The translations under genes were made by a program, and so were the position numbers. This document shows, piece after piece, positions 33,353 to 44,117 of a stretch of 64,000 bases of DNA (its first letter is position 1; every line of letters begins with the position of its first letter). The DNA lies in NCBI RefSeq assembly GCF_001583495.1, contig NZ_LQAQ01000061.1:496001-560000 (forward strand), written 5' to 3'. Source of the stretch: Flammeovirga sp. SJP92. Its GTDB lineage: Bacteria; Bacteroidota; Bacteroidia; Cytophagales; Flammeovirgaceae. The notes under the pieces are model-generated. The model searched no databases. It was not told where the DNA came from and saw only the letters and a list, made by a program, of their open reading frames with translations.

Positions 33353-36016
33353 TTATTTCCACCTGCTTACTCTTTCTGCTTTCTCCAATACTGCTGAAGA
33401 AAATGCATTAAATCTAAATTGAAGTAAGCGTTTCCTACCTTCTACACTTCTCGTAAAATAAAGTTTTGATTGATTGACGTATTTATTCCAGTTCTTATGG
33501 AATATTTCAGCTGTTCCTTTTTTCTTTCCTAATTGTTCAGGTACTGCATGATAATCTTTTTGAGAAAAGAAATGGAAAAAAGAATTAGACCTTTCAACGA
33601 TATATCTCGGGTTTTGAATTGGATTCACAATCTCCTCCAAGGCACTGATAAAAGAGTTCTTCTCAAAAGTACTTCCGCCCTCCAAATAACAAAAAGACTC
33701 ACCATAATTATTCACAAAAGTCTTTACAGATAAACTATCAGGGTCTGAATAAAAAATCTTAGTCTCAATCAAAGAACGCAAAAGTGCATTGCCTATTTTC
33801 TGAATATCTTTCGTTACATCTCTATATTTCAAGTAGATTTTAGCAGTTTTAAAAAGCTTTTTCCCAAAGTAAAAAAGTCCACCAATATCAAGAAAACAAA
33901 GTATCATCAACAAGTCATTTCTACTCTCTGCATACATTAGGCCATCTATTATTTCATAAATGTCTAAGAAATGAAGTAAAAACAACTGTCCTAATTCCAA
34001 CAGCATATAACCCATAGTTACATTGAAATAGAACTTTTTCTGACGGTGGAAATCCTTCTCTTTTCTATCAAATGGCATTTTAATTTCCTCCGTAATTTCC
34101 ACTCCATTTTCAATAGCCTCTTCCCATTGCTCACGAAGCAAGTCTCTTTCATCGGCTGATTGAAACATTTTCTGATTCATTTCTTCAGCCGTTTGAGGAG
34201 TAAATTTATTTGGAATTTCCATTCTCAAAATACCGTTTTCAATGGTTTTTATTTCTCTTTCTGAAATCCCGACAAAAGCTCTAAATCGTCTTTTCAAGAC
34301 TTGAAAATCACTGCCTCCATTCGTGTTTGTTGGGTCAACAGCAACCAAATGCCAAATATTACTGGTTTTACTTTTATCCAATTGTGACGTTCTGATCGCT
34401 CTTCCTCTCATTTGATTGGATAATACATAAGAACCTACAACACTTGCTAAAATCAATGAATTAATACAAGGTGCATCCCAGCCTTCTCCTAATAAGGCCT
34501 TTGTACCAATCACTACATTGAAACATCCTTTTTCAAACAACTGCGTTACTATTTCTACTATATCGTGTTTTAGTTTTTCAGACAAATGAATCAAGACATA
34601 ATTAGAATCATGCTTGACAGGAGTTGTTATCAATTCAATATTCAACGCCTCTAATTTTTCTTTCAATGGACTCACTGCTCCCTCAGGAAGGATAATCAAT
34701 GAACCTGTCAGCACACATAATTTGGTATTAAGATTTCGCCTCAAATACTCAAAAATGGGAACTACACCCAATTTGTCAATTTCAATCTGTTCATTTAGGT
34801 ATTCCTTTCTGATATAATCACTTAAGACTACCATTCTTAAACTTTCCCCCAATGTGTTGTTCTCAAATTGAGCAATGGACAAAATACTTTCGATTTTCCC
34901 AATACTTGATTTTAGTTGCTGAGCTATTTCGGCATCACTTTCTAACACTACTTTCCGCCCTGAAATACCGCCGTGCATTCTGATAAACTGCTCCACTTTC
35001 TTGATATGTTGAGAGAACAACTTATCATTCCTTTTTTCATTAAAAATCAAATAATTAAAAAGCACTTCGAGCCAATACTTATCCAGTTGAGGCAATGTTT
35101 TCTTTTTATTTCCTGTCAATTCGAAATGAAACGCAGAGAGCTCCTCATCGTTAGAGGAAAGGTAGATTAAAATTGAAGAATAGATTTCTATATTATCATA
35201 AATCCACTCCAAGTTTGATTTCGGATCTTCGATTGCCGGGTAACGTAATAAGTAATCGATGAGAAAACCGTCTGATGCTATTTCATTTTCTATTGTTTTT
35301 CTACTTTCCCTATGGTTATAAATAAGGGACAGTTCACTTTGTGTAGGCTGAGAAAAGTGAATATAATCCTGATGAGGACACAGGTTATGTTCTTTGACCA
35401 ACTCTGGAACACTGATTTCAGTATCAATCGGACCGTTCAATTCAATATATCTTTCCCATTCAGAAAAAGAGACATCATAAGGAGGCGTTGCAGTAAGTCC
35501 TACCACCTTGGGTTTCAATTTTGCTTTTAAAGCGATCAAAGTTTGCCACCAAGCATTTTTCAAGTGATGTGCCTCATCCAATACTATGGTTCCAAAATTG
35601 AATCCTTCAAAATTATTTTCTTGAAATTCTTTCTCTTCAGACTCGTCTTCTTTACTTGACAGTGCATGTAATGCGTGGTAAGTAGAAACTGTAAGGAATT
35701 TGGGCGATTTTATATCATTAGAAATCCAATCAGGAATGTTTGAAACTTGAAGAAATAAATCACAAAACCGTTGAATCCATTGATTTCTAATTGCGATAGT
35801 AGGAGTAAGAATAAGGGTAGGTTGGTTGATTTCCAGCATTACTTGCAATCCTAAAACTGTTTTTCCAGATCCAGGAGGAGCTATCACATGTAAATGATCA
35901 TCTGTAAGATGGGTATTCAGTTCATCTAGAACCCTTTTCTGATAGGATCGCCAAGAGTATTTAAATGAGATGTTTTCTGGGAAAATATTCAGTTGATTAT
36001 TTACAGTTTCCTTCAT
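33353..36016 (-). CDS. SF2 DEAH helicase with hydrophobic C-terminal module
   Basis: 887 aa. Superfamily 2 motifs: I APPGSGKT (46-53), Ia LTPTIAIRNQW, II DEAH (147-150), III TATP (175-178) and VI QMRGRAIR (535-542). A long insert (about 220-460) separates the two RecA lobes. After residue 590 there is no known nuclease; instead there are two hydrophobic stretches, about 666-690 and 701-720, that could be membrane-embedded, then a basic C-terminal domain ending KLYFTRSVEGRKRLL. The pairing with a lipoprotein 3 bp upstream supports a membrane-linked role. Function unknown; a defence or nucleic-acid uptake role is speculation. Confidence 0.85.
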   Translation of the reverse strand: MKETVNNQLNIFPENISFKYSWRSYQKRVLDELNTHLTDDHLHVIAPPGSGKTVLGLQVMLEINQPTLILTPTIAIRNQWIQRFCDLFLQVSNIPDWISNDIKSPKFLTVSTYHALHALSSKEDESEEKEFQENNFEGFNFGTIVLDEAHHLKNAWWQTLIALKAKLKPKVVGLTATPPYDVSFSEWERYIELNGPIDTEISVPELVKEHNLCPHQDYIHFSQPTQSELSLIYNHRESRKTIENEIASDGFLIDYLLRYPAIEDPKSNLEWIYDNIEIYSSILIYLSSNDEELSAFHFELTGNKKKTLPQLDKYWLEVLFNYLIFNEKRNDKLFSQHIKKVEQFIRMHGGISGRKVVLESDAEIAQQLKSSIGKIESILSIAQFENNTLGESLRMVVLSDYIRKEYLNEQIEIDKLGVVPIFEYLRRNLNTKLCVLTGSLIILPEGAVSPLKEKLEALNIELITTPVKHDSNYVLIHLSEKLKHDIVEIVTQLFEKGCFNVVIGTKALLGEGWDAPCINSLILASVVGSYVLSNQMRGRAIRTSQLDKSKTSNIWHLVAVDPTNTNGGSDFQVLKRRFRAFVGISEREIKTIENGILRMEIPNKFTPQTAEEMNQKMFQSADERDLLREQWEEAIENGVEITEEIKMPFDRKEKDFHRQKKFYFNVTMGYMLLELGQLFLLHFLDIYEIIDGLMYAESRNDLLMILCFLDIGGLFYFGKKLFKTAKIYLKYRDVTKDIQKIGNALLRSLIETKIFYSDPDSLSVKTFVNNYGESFCYLEGGSTFEKNSFISALEEIVNPIQNPRYIVERSNSFFHFFSQKDYHAVPEQLGKKKGTAEIFHKNWNKYVNQSKLYFTRSVEGRKRLLQFRFNAFSSAVLEKAERVSRWK

Positions 36017-36019
36017 TGA

Positions 36020-36601
36020 TTATTTTAGTTTTTCAGCTAAATCCAGTGTTTTAATTAATTCTTCTAGTTCTTGCTCAGATGTATAGGGATTTTCCATTAC
36101 AAGGTTTTTACCAAATACATGAAAATAAGTTCTCCCAAGGTAAAGGTTGAATAAGTCAATATCTATTTTTCCGTTTTGATATGCTCTATACAAAACGACA
36201 GCTTTATTATTTCTCTTATCAATATCAGTAATGTGCTGATAAACAAAGAAAGGACTCCGAATGGCCATTCCTGTATAGTTTTCCGGAGATGGAAAGCCAT
36301 GCTGACGAATAAAAACATCAATTTTATATTGATTTACCTGATCAACATCCATCATTTTTTGTCCTAATTCTTGATATTCTGGAGAATCAGTACCATACTT
36401 TGTAACCACCTCTTGAAAAAACGTAGCATTACGCACTTTCTGATCTTCCTCCAAAACTTTCAATAAATACCACTCCCTTTTCTCAATAGTATCTAGTGCA
36501 GAAACTTCTTTGATAATGGCTTCTTTGTCAATAGTGGACGACTGACATCCAAAAAACAATGCGAAAGTGAAATAAAATATATGCTGAAGTGTTTTTAACA
36601 T
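36020..36601 (-). CDS. Putative lipoprotein upstream of the helicase
   Basis: 193 aa with a lipoprotein signal: hydrophobic stretch then FFGC, with Cys19 as the lipidated residue. The mature part is helical and acidic, with no motif I recognise. It ends 3 bp before the helicase start, so the two genes are almost certainly transcribed together. It may simply be a neighbour, or an envelope anchor for the helicase module. Confidence 0.7.
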   Translation of the reverse strand: MLKTLQHIFYFTFALFFGCQSSTIDKEAIIKEVSALDTIEKREWYLLKVLEEDQKVRNATFFQEVVTKYGTDSPEYQELGQKMMDVDQVNQYKIDVFIRQHGFPSPENYTGMAIRSPFFVYQHITDIDKRNNKAVVLYRAYQNGKIDIDLFNLYLGRTYFHVFGKNLVMENPYTSEQELEELIKTLDLAEKLK

Positions 36602-36706
36602 AAGTGTTTAGTTTGGTACTGATCCATAAAAAATATGCCTTACAAATGACTAATTTAAACATTTTATAAAGCATATTTTTTAAAATAATTTTGGAATAAT
36701 AGTTAT

Positions 36707-37402
36707 TTATTCAGCAGGCAGTAAGTCACAGAAATGGAATTTTGAATTAATATCATTTCCATCTGCATCTTTATAATTGTATTCTCTAATTGTTTTTTCC
36801 CCGACTTTAAAATTTACAGGTTCAGAAAAAATAGGACCATCAAATACAAATGTGTGGAACTCTCCATTTTCTCCACAAGGGTCAATTCCTTCTGGCAGAT
36901 CATTATAAAAATCCATATCCAACACCCTGCCGTTGAACTTTTCTCCCAACGTGTCATTTACAGCTACCGCAATAGCCTTAAATCCTGCAGCTACAAATTC
37001 TTTATACAATTGGTCGGTATCACCGCCCCAAAGTGGAAAATGACATTTTAATCCTACTTTAGTCATTTTTTCTTCACGATACTGTCTCAGGTCTTCCAGA
37101 AAAATATCACCCAATACAAGGTCTTTGATTCCTTTTTCTACAAAAGGGGTTAAACTTTTTGCTAGTTCTCTGTCATAAGTGCCATGTGAAGTATCTTCCT
37201 TTATATGCATTTTATACAAAGGGATACCAATTGATTCAGCTTGTAGGTCTAACAGTTCTTCTCTCACTCCGTGCATACTAATTCTCTTATACTCTGCAGA
37301 AAGCGATGTGAGCAAACCTTTAATTTCCCACTCTTTCAAGGCTTTAAACAAAGCAAATGAAGAATCTTTTCCACCACTCCATTGAAATAATGCTTTTTTC
37401 AT
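36707..37402 (-). CDS. Dph6-like PP-loop ATP pyrophosphatase
   Basis: 231 aa. The N-terminal PP-loop SGGKDSS (9-15) and the C-terminal DPCGENGEFHTFVFDGP signature define the diphthine-ammonia-ligase (Dph6/ATP_bind_4) family, which adenylates a substrate before amidation. Bacteria do not make diphthamide, so the substrate here is unknown. Complete and monocistronic; the start is 27 bp from the nearest upstream ATG-free region and agrees with family length. Confidence 0.87.
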   Translation of the reverse strand: MKKALFQWSGGKDSSFALFKALKEWEIKGLLTSLSAEYKRISMHGVREELLDLQAESIGIPLYKMHIKEDTSHGTYDRELAKSLTPFVEKGIKDLVLGDIFLEDLRQYREEKMTKVGLKCHFPLWGGDTDQLYKEFVAAGFKAIAVAVNDTLGEKFNGRVLDMDFYNDLPEGIDPCGENGEFHTFVFDGPIFSEPVNFKVGEKTIREYNYKDADGNDINSKFHFCDLLPAE

Positions 37403-37676
37403 TTATTTCTAAACTTTATTTTATTACTTTTGACTATCAATTGAAGGTAATTTATGAAAAGCATTTTAAATATCGCCCCGATAAAAATCACCATCCTACG
37501 ATGTTGTTGATTGTCAATGTTTAAATTTATGCATCCCCGTATAAATTCAATTACCCCTATCCTATTTTTACATAAAAACAAATTTCCTGCATGGATCACT
37601 GTGTATTTTCTCTTTTTCTTAAGGGAATATTTTGCATTTTTGTGACGCCATAAGGTTCAAAATAAATATTGCGCTC

Positions 37677-39182
37677 ATGCAACCAGATTTAAGAAAACAA
37701 CTAAAAGTATACAATACGTTATCACGTAAAAAAGAACTGTTTCAAGCAATTAATCCTCCTTTTGTTGGAATGTACGTATGTGGTCCAACCGTATATGGTG
37801 ATGCACATTTAGGGCATGCAAGACCTGCTATTACTTTTGACGTTATTTTTAGATACTTGAAGCACCAAGACTATAAGGTACGTTATGTGCGTAATATCAC
37901 AGACGTTGGACACCTTGTAGGAGATGCCGATGAGGGTGAAGATAAAATTGCAAAAAAAGCAAAGCTGGAGCAAATTGAACCAATGGAGGTAGTACAGTAC
38001 TACACTGACCGCTACCACAATGACATGAACTCATTGAATGTTCTTCCTCCAAGTATTGAACCTCGTGCCACTGGACATATCATTGAGCAAATTGAGATGA
38101 TTCAGAAAATTATGGAATCAGGTTATGCTTATGAGTCGAATGGTTCGGTATACTTTGATGTCGTAAAATACAATGAAGACAAGGAGTACGGTGCACTATC
38201 AGGCAGAAATATTGATGAAATGCTTGAAGGTACTCGTAATCTTGATGGGGTAAGTGATAAGAAAAACCAAGTGGATTTTGCACTTTGGAAGAAAGCAGAA
38301 CCAGAACACATTATGCGTTGGAACTCTCCTTGGTCTGATGGTTTTCCTGGGTGGCACCTTGAATGTTCTGCAATGAGTGCAAAGTACTTAGGTGATCATT
38401 TTGATATTCACGGTGGTGGTATGGATTTAAAATTCCCTCACCATGAAGCCGAAATTGCACAATCTCATGCTTGTAATCATGTGGAGCCAGCCAAATACTG
38501 GTTACATAACAATCTGATCACTATTAATGGTCAGAAAATGGGTAAGTCTTTAGGTAACTTTATCACTTTAGAAGAGTTATTTGAAGGAAAGCATGACTTG
38601 TTAGAAGAAGCGTATTCACCAATGACTATCCGTTTCTTTATTCTTCAAGCACAATACAGAAGTACATTGGATTTCTCTAATGATGCACTGAAAGCGGCAA
38701 GAAAAGGATACAGAAAAGTAATGAATGGCCTTCGCCTAGCGAAAAGTATGGAATACAAGGCTGATGACAGTGTTGAAATCAATGAAAAGCAAGCCAAAAA
38801 TATTGAAAGCATCGTTAACTCTATTTACAGAGGAATGAATGACGACTTCAATACTGCTGTGGCAATGGCTGGTATTTTCAACTTATTGAAAAAAATCAAT
38901 GCTGTTCATGGAGGTAATATTCCTGCTGCTCAACTCGGTGAAAAGGCATTCAATGATATGATTTCTAATTATATCACTTTTATTGAGGATGTATTGGGAT
39001 TAAAAGAAGAAACTCCTGATCACTTCTTCCAGGCTTTGGATTATATTATCAAAGATTATTCTAATGCTAAAGAAGTAAGAGATTATGATAAAGTAGATGC
39101 TATCAGAGCACAACTGAAAGACATGGGTGTAGTGGTAAAAGATACCAAAGCCGGTGTGGAATGGGCTTATGATGAGGCATAG
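37677..39182 (+). CDS. cysS: Cysteinyl-tRNA synthetase
   Basis: 501 aa from the ATG at 37677; an in-frame TTG at 37632 would add 15 atypical residues. Class I motifs are HLGH (44-47) and KMGKS (in [12 protein letters not shown]). Zinc-binding Cys35 is in [13 protein letters not shown], and the other ligands are in GWHLECSAM and FPHHEAE. It charges tRNA-Cys. Monocistronic with a strong terminator directly after. Confidence 0.97.
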   Translation: MQPDLRKQLKVYNTLSRKKELFQAINPPFVGMYVCGPTVYGDAHLGHARPAITFDVIFRYLKHQDYKVRYVRNITDVGHLVGDADEGEDKIAKKAKLEQIEPMEVVQYYTDRYHNDMNSLNVLPPSIEPRATGHIIEQIEMIQKIMESGYAYESNGSVYFDVVKYNEDKEYGALSGRNIDEMLEGTRNLDGVSDKKNQVDFALWKKAEPEHIMRWNSPWSDGFPGWHLECSAMSAKYLGDHFDIHGGGMDLKFPHHEAEIAQSHACNHVEPAKYWLHNNLITINGQKMGKSLGNFITLEELFEGKHDLLEEAYSPMTIRFFILQAQYRSTLDFSNDALKAARKGYRKVMNGLRLAKSMEYKADDSVEINEKQAKNIESIVNSIYRGMNDDFNTAVAMAGIFNLLKKINAVHGGNIPAAQLGEKAFNDMISNYITFIEDVLGLKEETPDHFFQALDYIIKDYSNAKEVRDYDKVDAIRAQLKDMGVVVKDTKAGVEWAYDEA

Positions 39183-39206
39183 TCTCTGAAAAACATATTG
39201 TTAAAT

Positions 39207-39238
39207 AAAAAGGTCTTCAATTTTGAAGGCCTTTTTTC
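39207..39238 (+). terminator. cysS terminator
   Basis: AAAAGGTCTTCAA and TTGAAGGCCTTTT pair with a tiny loop and are followed by TTTCTTTT. Confidence 0.9.
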
Positions 39239-39492
39239 TTTTCCTTCTGTTTGTCAGTCATTTTCAAATAAAATAACATGCAATTGTTACAAAACATTAC
39301 AACAGTCTCTTTATTAACAATAAAGATTTGGAACTTTTTGTTGTTAATAATTGTTTACACTAATATTGCACAATACAAAGAATCATAAGCTACATTTCTA
39401 ATAAATACGACAAGTTTTCAAAACAAATCTTAACAGACCCGCGTATTTACTTTAAATTTCGATTAAGCTTTACTTAACAAAATAAATTCACT
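39239..39492. other. Intergenic region before the T9SS tandem array
   Basis: AT-rich leader region upstream of the first array gene; no gene or repeat seen. The motif TTAACAA occurs several times, which is unremarkable at this base composition. Confidence 0.4.
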
Positions 39493-40641
39493 ATGTCTAA
39501 AATATTACTTAATTCTTTCTTTGCCGTTTTTTTATTTTTTCCTATTGTTGTTTTTGGACAAACTGAACTTGATGATGACAATGACAACGAACTAAGCAAT
39601 GGTGATACTCACGAAACGCTTCAAGGTGCGGGAGATAGTGGAGTCTATCAACACACTGGAAACCTCACCTTCAAAGATGGTCTCGACTTCGTCAACAAAC
39701 TGCAAATGTCTACTACTCCAGGCATTGGAGGAGCAGATGATACCTATAGTAATTATGTGATTATTAAAGGCAACCTAACTGTAGAAAGTGGTGCTACTGT
39801 ATCAATTAACAACAATGGCTTATTGATCATTACAGGAGATTTGATCATACAAGGATCAGCAAGTTTTCACAACAGTGGTTATTTTATCGTAATGGGAAGC
39901 GTTAGTGGAAGTGGAACCATAGACAATGGTAGTGGAGGAAGTGCTTTGCCTGCATATATTGCCGGTGATGTTGAAAACTCTGATATTATTGCTGATGCAG
40001 ATGTAGACAGTCCTGCAAACATTGCAGACAACACAGTAAATAATATATTAGATTTTGAAGATGTTGACACTTCACTTCCTGTAGAACTTATTTCATTTAC
40101 AGCTTCTAAAACTGAAAGTGAAGTAAAATTGAATTGGTCTACAGCCTCTGAAGAAAATGCTTCACACTTTGAAGTTTATGTATCAAAAGACAATAAAAAT
40201 TGGGATTTAATTGGCAGTGTTGATGCGAATGGGAATTCGTCTACACGAATCAATTATACTTTCTCCGATGATGAAGACTATCAAACAACAGTCTATTATA
40301 AGCTAATACAATACGACTTTGATGGTAAAAATGAAACGTTTGGGCCTTTAGCTGTACAATTCTCTAACGATGAGAACACCTTCACTACAGCCGTTTTCCC
40401 TAATCCAAGCAACACAGGAAACACTTCTGTTCAAATTGGAGGAATGAACCTTGGTGCTACTACAACTCTTCAATTAATTAATAGAGAAGGCAAAGTAATT
40501 CTATTCGATACAATTGACAGTAATAACATCACTTCAGCTATTTATCAATTAAGTGATAAAGTAGAGTTGAAACCAGGTTTGTATGTATTAAAAGTGAACT
40601 CAGGTGTACTCCAAGATACAAAGAAGATTATAGTTCAATAA
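39493..40641 (+). CDS. Tandem T9SS surface protein 1
   Basis: 382 aa. Signal peptide (MSKILLNSFFAVFLFFPIVVFG). The N-terminal part begins DDDNDNELSNGDTHETLQGAG, then short repeated strands such as VIIKGNLTVESGATVSI and LLIITGDLIIQGSASF that suggest a beta-solenoid. The middle PVELISFTASKTESEVKLNW block is fibronectin-like and common in Bacteroidota. The C-terminus (FPNPSNTGNTSVQIGG to KKIIVQ) is a T9SS sorting domain. The N-terminal type is shared with protein 2. Likely a surface-anchored or released protein; role unknown. Confidence 0.82.
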   Translation: MSKILLNSFFAVFLFFPIVVFGQTELDDDNDNELSNGDTHETLQGAGDSGVYQHTGNLTFKDGLDFVNKLQMSTTPGIGGADDTYSNYVIIKGNLTVESGATVSINNNGLLIITGDLIIQGSASFHNSGYFIVMGSVSGSGTIDNGSGGSALPAYIAGDVENSDIIADADVDSPANIADNTVNNILDFEDVDTSLPVELISFTASKTESEVKLNWSTASEENASHFEVYVSKDNKNWDLIGSVDANGNSSTRINYTFSDDEDYQTTVYYKLIQYDFDGKNETFGPLAVQFSNDENTFTTAVFPNPSNTGNTSVQIGGMNLGATTTLQLINREGKVILFDTIDSNNITSAIYQLSDKVELKPGLYVLKVNSGVLQDTKKIIVQ

Positions 40642-41055
40642 AACAGAATATATCTGATCAAAACTCCAGAAGAAACATCAACTCTTCTGGAATTTTTTTT
40701 ATACCCTTTCATCTAATACGATTATGCCATCATAGCTTCAGCATTCATTAGTAAGCTCAGATCAATTTAAATAATCACATAAAATTACAGTTTACAGCAT
40801 GAACTTACGAAGCAATATAATGTAACATATAGTAGATTTCCACACAATAGCAATCGACATTACAACTCTGTAAATGTGTTAAATAAGAAAATAAGTGAAC
40901 TATTTGAAAATAAAATTTGTTTCTATTTCAGTTGTATTTAATGAAGAAATCAATATCACAATTCTTAGATAAATTAAATATTTCATAACATATCAGTATA
41001 TTGAACGTACACACAAAAAAGTTCAAGGCTTTAACCTTTATTAACCCAAACACTT
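40642..41055. other. Spacer between array genes 1 and 2
   Basis: A terminator at 40665-40700 (TCCAGAAGA / TCTTCTGGA then T-run) followed by about 350 bp of AT-rich DNA with no gene. Confidence 0.6.
40665..40700 (+). terminator. Terminator of array gene 1
   Basis: TCCAGAAGA (40665-40673) pairs with TCTTCTGGA (40683-40691), followed by eight T. Confidence 0.9.
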
Positions 41056-42264
41056 ATGATTCACTCATTTACACATGTAATAAAAAACACTCTAACAACA
41101 CTGAACACTCAGCTTCGTGTTTTTATTACCTTTGCAACACTTCTATTCTTTTCTCCTACCATTTATGGACAAAACATCAGTCTTGATGATGACAACGATA
41201 ATGATCTAAGCAGTGGAGACACTCATGAAGATCTACAAGGAGCTGGTGATAGTGGCATCTATGAACACATTGGAGATATCACATTTACAAGCGGTGTTAA
41301 CTTTTCTAACAAACTCCAAGCAGAGACAATATTAGGAATTGGCGGTGGAGATGACACCTATGACAACTATGTAATTATTGAAGGAAATTTAACCGTTGAA
41401 GATGGAGCTAGTGTTACCATTAGCAATGCCTCTCTTTTTATTGTTACAGGTGATGTAATCATCAACGGGGACATCAGTTTTCACAATAATGGCTACGTTG
41501 TAATCATTGGAGATGTAACTGGAAATGGAAGTGTTTCATCTGGCCCTGGTGGAAGTGCACTGCCAGCTTACATTGGAGGTACATTAGACACTGACAATGT
41601 CACCACTTCTGGTAATGTAGATAGCCCATTAAATATTACTGACAATACAGTCAATGATATCTTAGATGACGAATTGCCTGAAAATTGGCAAAATGAGCTT
41701 CCCGTCGAACTGATTTCGTTTACCGCTTCTAAAATCAATAATACATGCAAATTAGAATGGTCAACAGCTTCTGAAGAAAATGCATCACATTTTGAAGTTT
41801 ATTCGTCAGCTGATAAAAGCAATTGGAATTTAATTGGTACTGTGGATGCAAATGGCAACACCACAACACGTATTGATTACTCTTTTACAGACGATCAAGA
41901 ACATTTCTCGTCTGTATATTATAAATTAGTTCAGTTCGATTTTGACGGAAAAAATGAAACATTCGGCCCTTTAGTTGTTCATTTTTCTGATGAATTAAAT
42001 ACATTCAACACTTCTATATACCCAAACCCTAGTTCTTCAGGACAAGCTCAACTGCAGATCGGGGGGATCAATTCGGGTGCATCCATTACTCTTCAATTGA
42101 TTAATAAAGACGGGAAAATTATTTTGGATGATATTATAGAGAACAATAACATTACTTCTACACTCTATCGACTAGGAGACAAAACTGTCCTACAACCAGG
42201 ATTATATATTTTGAAAATCAATTCAGGTACTTCTCAGAGTATTGAGAAGGTTATGATACAATAA
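41056..42264 (+). CDS. Tandem T9SS surface protein 2
   Basis: 402 aa, closest to protein 1. It has a longer signal region (about 37 residues before IYGQNISL) and the same DDDNDNDLSSGDTHEDLQGAG start, beta-repeat part with SFHNNGYVVIIGDV, and GGSALPAYIGG block. The fibronectin-like part has NASHFEVYSSADKSNW and FDGKNETFGPL, and the sorting domain starts YPNPSSSGQAQLQ. Identity is high in the middle and C-terminal parts, so these genes arose by tandem duplication. Confidence 0.82.
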   Translation: MIHSFTHVIKNTLTTLNTQLRVFITFATLLFFSPTIYGQNISLDDDNDNDLSSGDTHEDLQGAGDSGIYEHIGDITFTSGVNFSNKLQAETILGIGGGDDTYDNYVIIEGNLTVEDGASVTISNASLFIVTGDVIINGDISFHNNGYVVIIGDVTGNGSVSSGPGGSALPAYIGGTLDTDNVTTSGNVDSPLNITDNTVNDILDDELPENWQNELPVELISFTASKINNTCKLEWSTASEENASHFEVYSSADKSNWNLIGTVDANGNTTTRIDYSFTDDQEHFSSVYYKLVQFDFDGKNETFGPLVVHFSDELNTFNTSIYPNPSSSGQAQLQIGGINSGASITLQLINKDGKIILDDIIENNNITSTLYRLGDKTVLQPGLYILKINSGTSQSIEKVMIQ

Positions 42265-42698
42265 TATGAATAGAAAAAGCCTGTGAATCATTACTAAGTA
42301 CTTATCGCAAACTATAGAGTGATCTAAAGGTTTATTTCAATTTTACGAGTTATATATAGTTGCCCTCAAAAAGTGTTGTCGCTTTTTGGGGGCTTTTTTC
42401 ATATAAAAAATCCAATTCCCTTCACAACAATCAACTCTTACACATTTATTACACAAGTGATTATTCCCGAAAAAACAGTCAAAGAAAGATTTTTTTCTAC
42501 AAAAAAGACGATTTACTCTAAAATTGACATTAAAATACCATCCACTCTGAACTTTTTATAAAAAAGCCATGTTTGAGAGTTAGTTGCACTTTACTAAGGA
42601 TTAAATATTAAATATCCATGATTAAACCTAATTTATAATCCTTAAGCAAGTATCACGAAACCGATTTTATTAAGAAACCCAGTTATAAATATTTCAAA
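42265..42698. other. Spacer between array genes 2 and 3
   Basis: Holds a terminator at 42362-42400 and AT-rich sequence. An open frame at 42373-42561 starts inside the terminator and is not credible. Confidence 0.6.
42362..42400 (+). terminator. Terminator of array gene 2
   Basis: GCCCTCAAAAAG pairs with CTTTTTGGGGGC across a short loop, followed by six T. Confidence 0.9.
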
Positions 42699-43835
42699 AT
42701 GTACAAATTCTTACTTACGCAATTAATTACCCTTGTATTTATCAGTTCTAATACCTCTTTTGCCCAAACTATCGATTCTATCATTGATCAAGATATTACA
42801 ATTGGAGGATCTTCATGGCCTGAAGTATCTTCTAGTACTGGTGATGTTGAAATCAAACAAGGTGTACCTTTTAATACCACTGTTACTTTCGATCATTTAG
42901 ATGGAAGAGGAGGTAATAACAACGACATGAAATATTACAGTGTAATTGAGGGAGATTTAGTAATTGATGCTGATCAGACCCTAGTTATAGAAGAGTCATC
43001 TTATCTTATTGTGAATGGCGATCTTACTATTAATGGTGCTGTTCAGTTTAATAACCACAATGGTAACACTAAACATGTTTATTTGATTGTATTAGGTAAT
43101 ATCAGTGGAAGCGGAACAATCAGAGGAGGCTTAGGTACACATGATAAACCACCGTATGCATCGGGTGAAATTGTTGTAACAGGTGATCACAAAGGAGGAT
43201 CAGGATATAACATTGATGACCTGGACGAATACATTAAAGATATATTAAGATTGAATGGTTATGATTTACCAGTAGAGCTTGTTTCTTTTACGGCTACTCA
43301 AGAAGAAAATAACATAGAAATAAACTGGACTACTGCTACAGAAATTAATGCTTCTCATTTTGAAGTTTATTCATCAACCGACAAAAGAAACTGGGATTTG
43401 AAAGGAAGAGTTGAAGCCAATGGGAATACTTCAACACGCATTGACTACTCTTTTTCGGATGAGAGCAACGGACTTCATACAACAGTATACTACAAATTGG
43501 TACAATATGATTTTGATGGAAAAAACGAAACTTTTGGTCCTTTGGCGGTAAAGCTATCCAATGCGCAGAATAATTTTGAAACTACTGTTTTTCCAAACCC
43601 AAGTACTACAGGCCAAACGTCATTACAGATCAGTGGTATGAGTTTAGGAGCCACCACTACTCTTCAATTAATGAATAAAGACGGAAAGGTATTATTAAAT
43701 GACACTATTGATAACAACGCTGTAACCTCAACTGTCTACCAAATCGGTGACAAAGTCGCTTTACAGCCAGGATTATATATTTTAAGAATCAACTCAGGCA
43801 CTATACAAAATACCAAAAAGATCATTATAAAGTAA
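42699..43835 (+). CDS. Tandem T9SS surface protein 3
   Basis: 378 aa with a signal peptide (MYKFLLTQLITLVFISSNTSFA). Its N-terminal domain differs from proteins 1 and 2: ITIGGSSWPEVSSSTGDV, then TVTFDHLDGRGGNNND, SVIEGDLVID and ASGEIVVTGDHKGGSG. The fibronectin-like and sorting parts (NASHFEVYSSTDKRNW; FPNPSTTGQTSLQISG) are shared with all four. It is paired with protein 4 by its N-terminal type, so the array shows two N-terminal types on one C-terminal chassis. Confidence 0.82.
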   Translation: MYKFLLTQLITLVFISSNTSFAQTIDSIIDQDITIGGSSWPEVSSSTGDVEIKQGVPFNTTVTFDHLDGRGGNNNDMKYYSVIEGDLVIDADQTLVIEESSYLIVNGDLTINGAVQFNNHNGNTKHVYLIVLGNISGSGTIRGGLGTHDKPPYASGEIVVTGDHKGGSGYNIDDLDEYIKDILRLNGYDLPVELVSFTATQEENNIEINWTTATEINASHFEVYSSTDKRNWDLKGRVEANGNTSTRIDYSFSDESNGLHTTVYYKLVQYDFDGKNETFGPLAVKLSNAQNNFETTVFPNPSTTGQTSLQISGMSLGATTTLQLMNKDGKVLLNDTIDNNAVTSTVYQIGDKVALQPGLYILRINSGTIQNTKKIIIK

Positions 43836-43850
43836 CGATAGACAAACCAA

Positions 43851-43887
43851 ACTCCCGTGAGAATAATCTTTCTACGGGAGTTTTTTA
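43851..43887 (+). terminator. Terminator of array gene 3
   Basis: ACTCCCGT (43851-43858) pairs with ACGGGAGT (43874-43881), followed by a T-run. Confidence 0.85.
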
Positions 43888-44117
43888 TTACAGCAAACTT
43901 CCTAATCAATAAAAAATATAATTCACATAGTTAGGCGTCACTTATAAAAGTTTCACTTTAACTAAAAATACTTAATGAACTGCTTGTTGTTAACACTTTT
44001 CAATACTAATTTTGAATTATATTAAGATTTTAATGTGCTTTACCTATATTCTTTATCCACTTTTAGCACATAAATCTAATAAAACCGATTTCAATCATTT
44101 CCGATTTAAACTAAAAG

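Noticed and set aside
42373-42561. 62-codon frame between array genes 2 and 3
   Set aside because: Starts inside the terminator hairpin of array gene 2.
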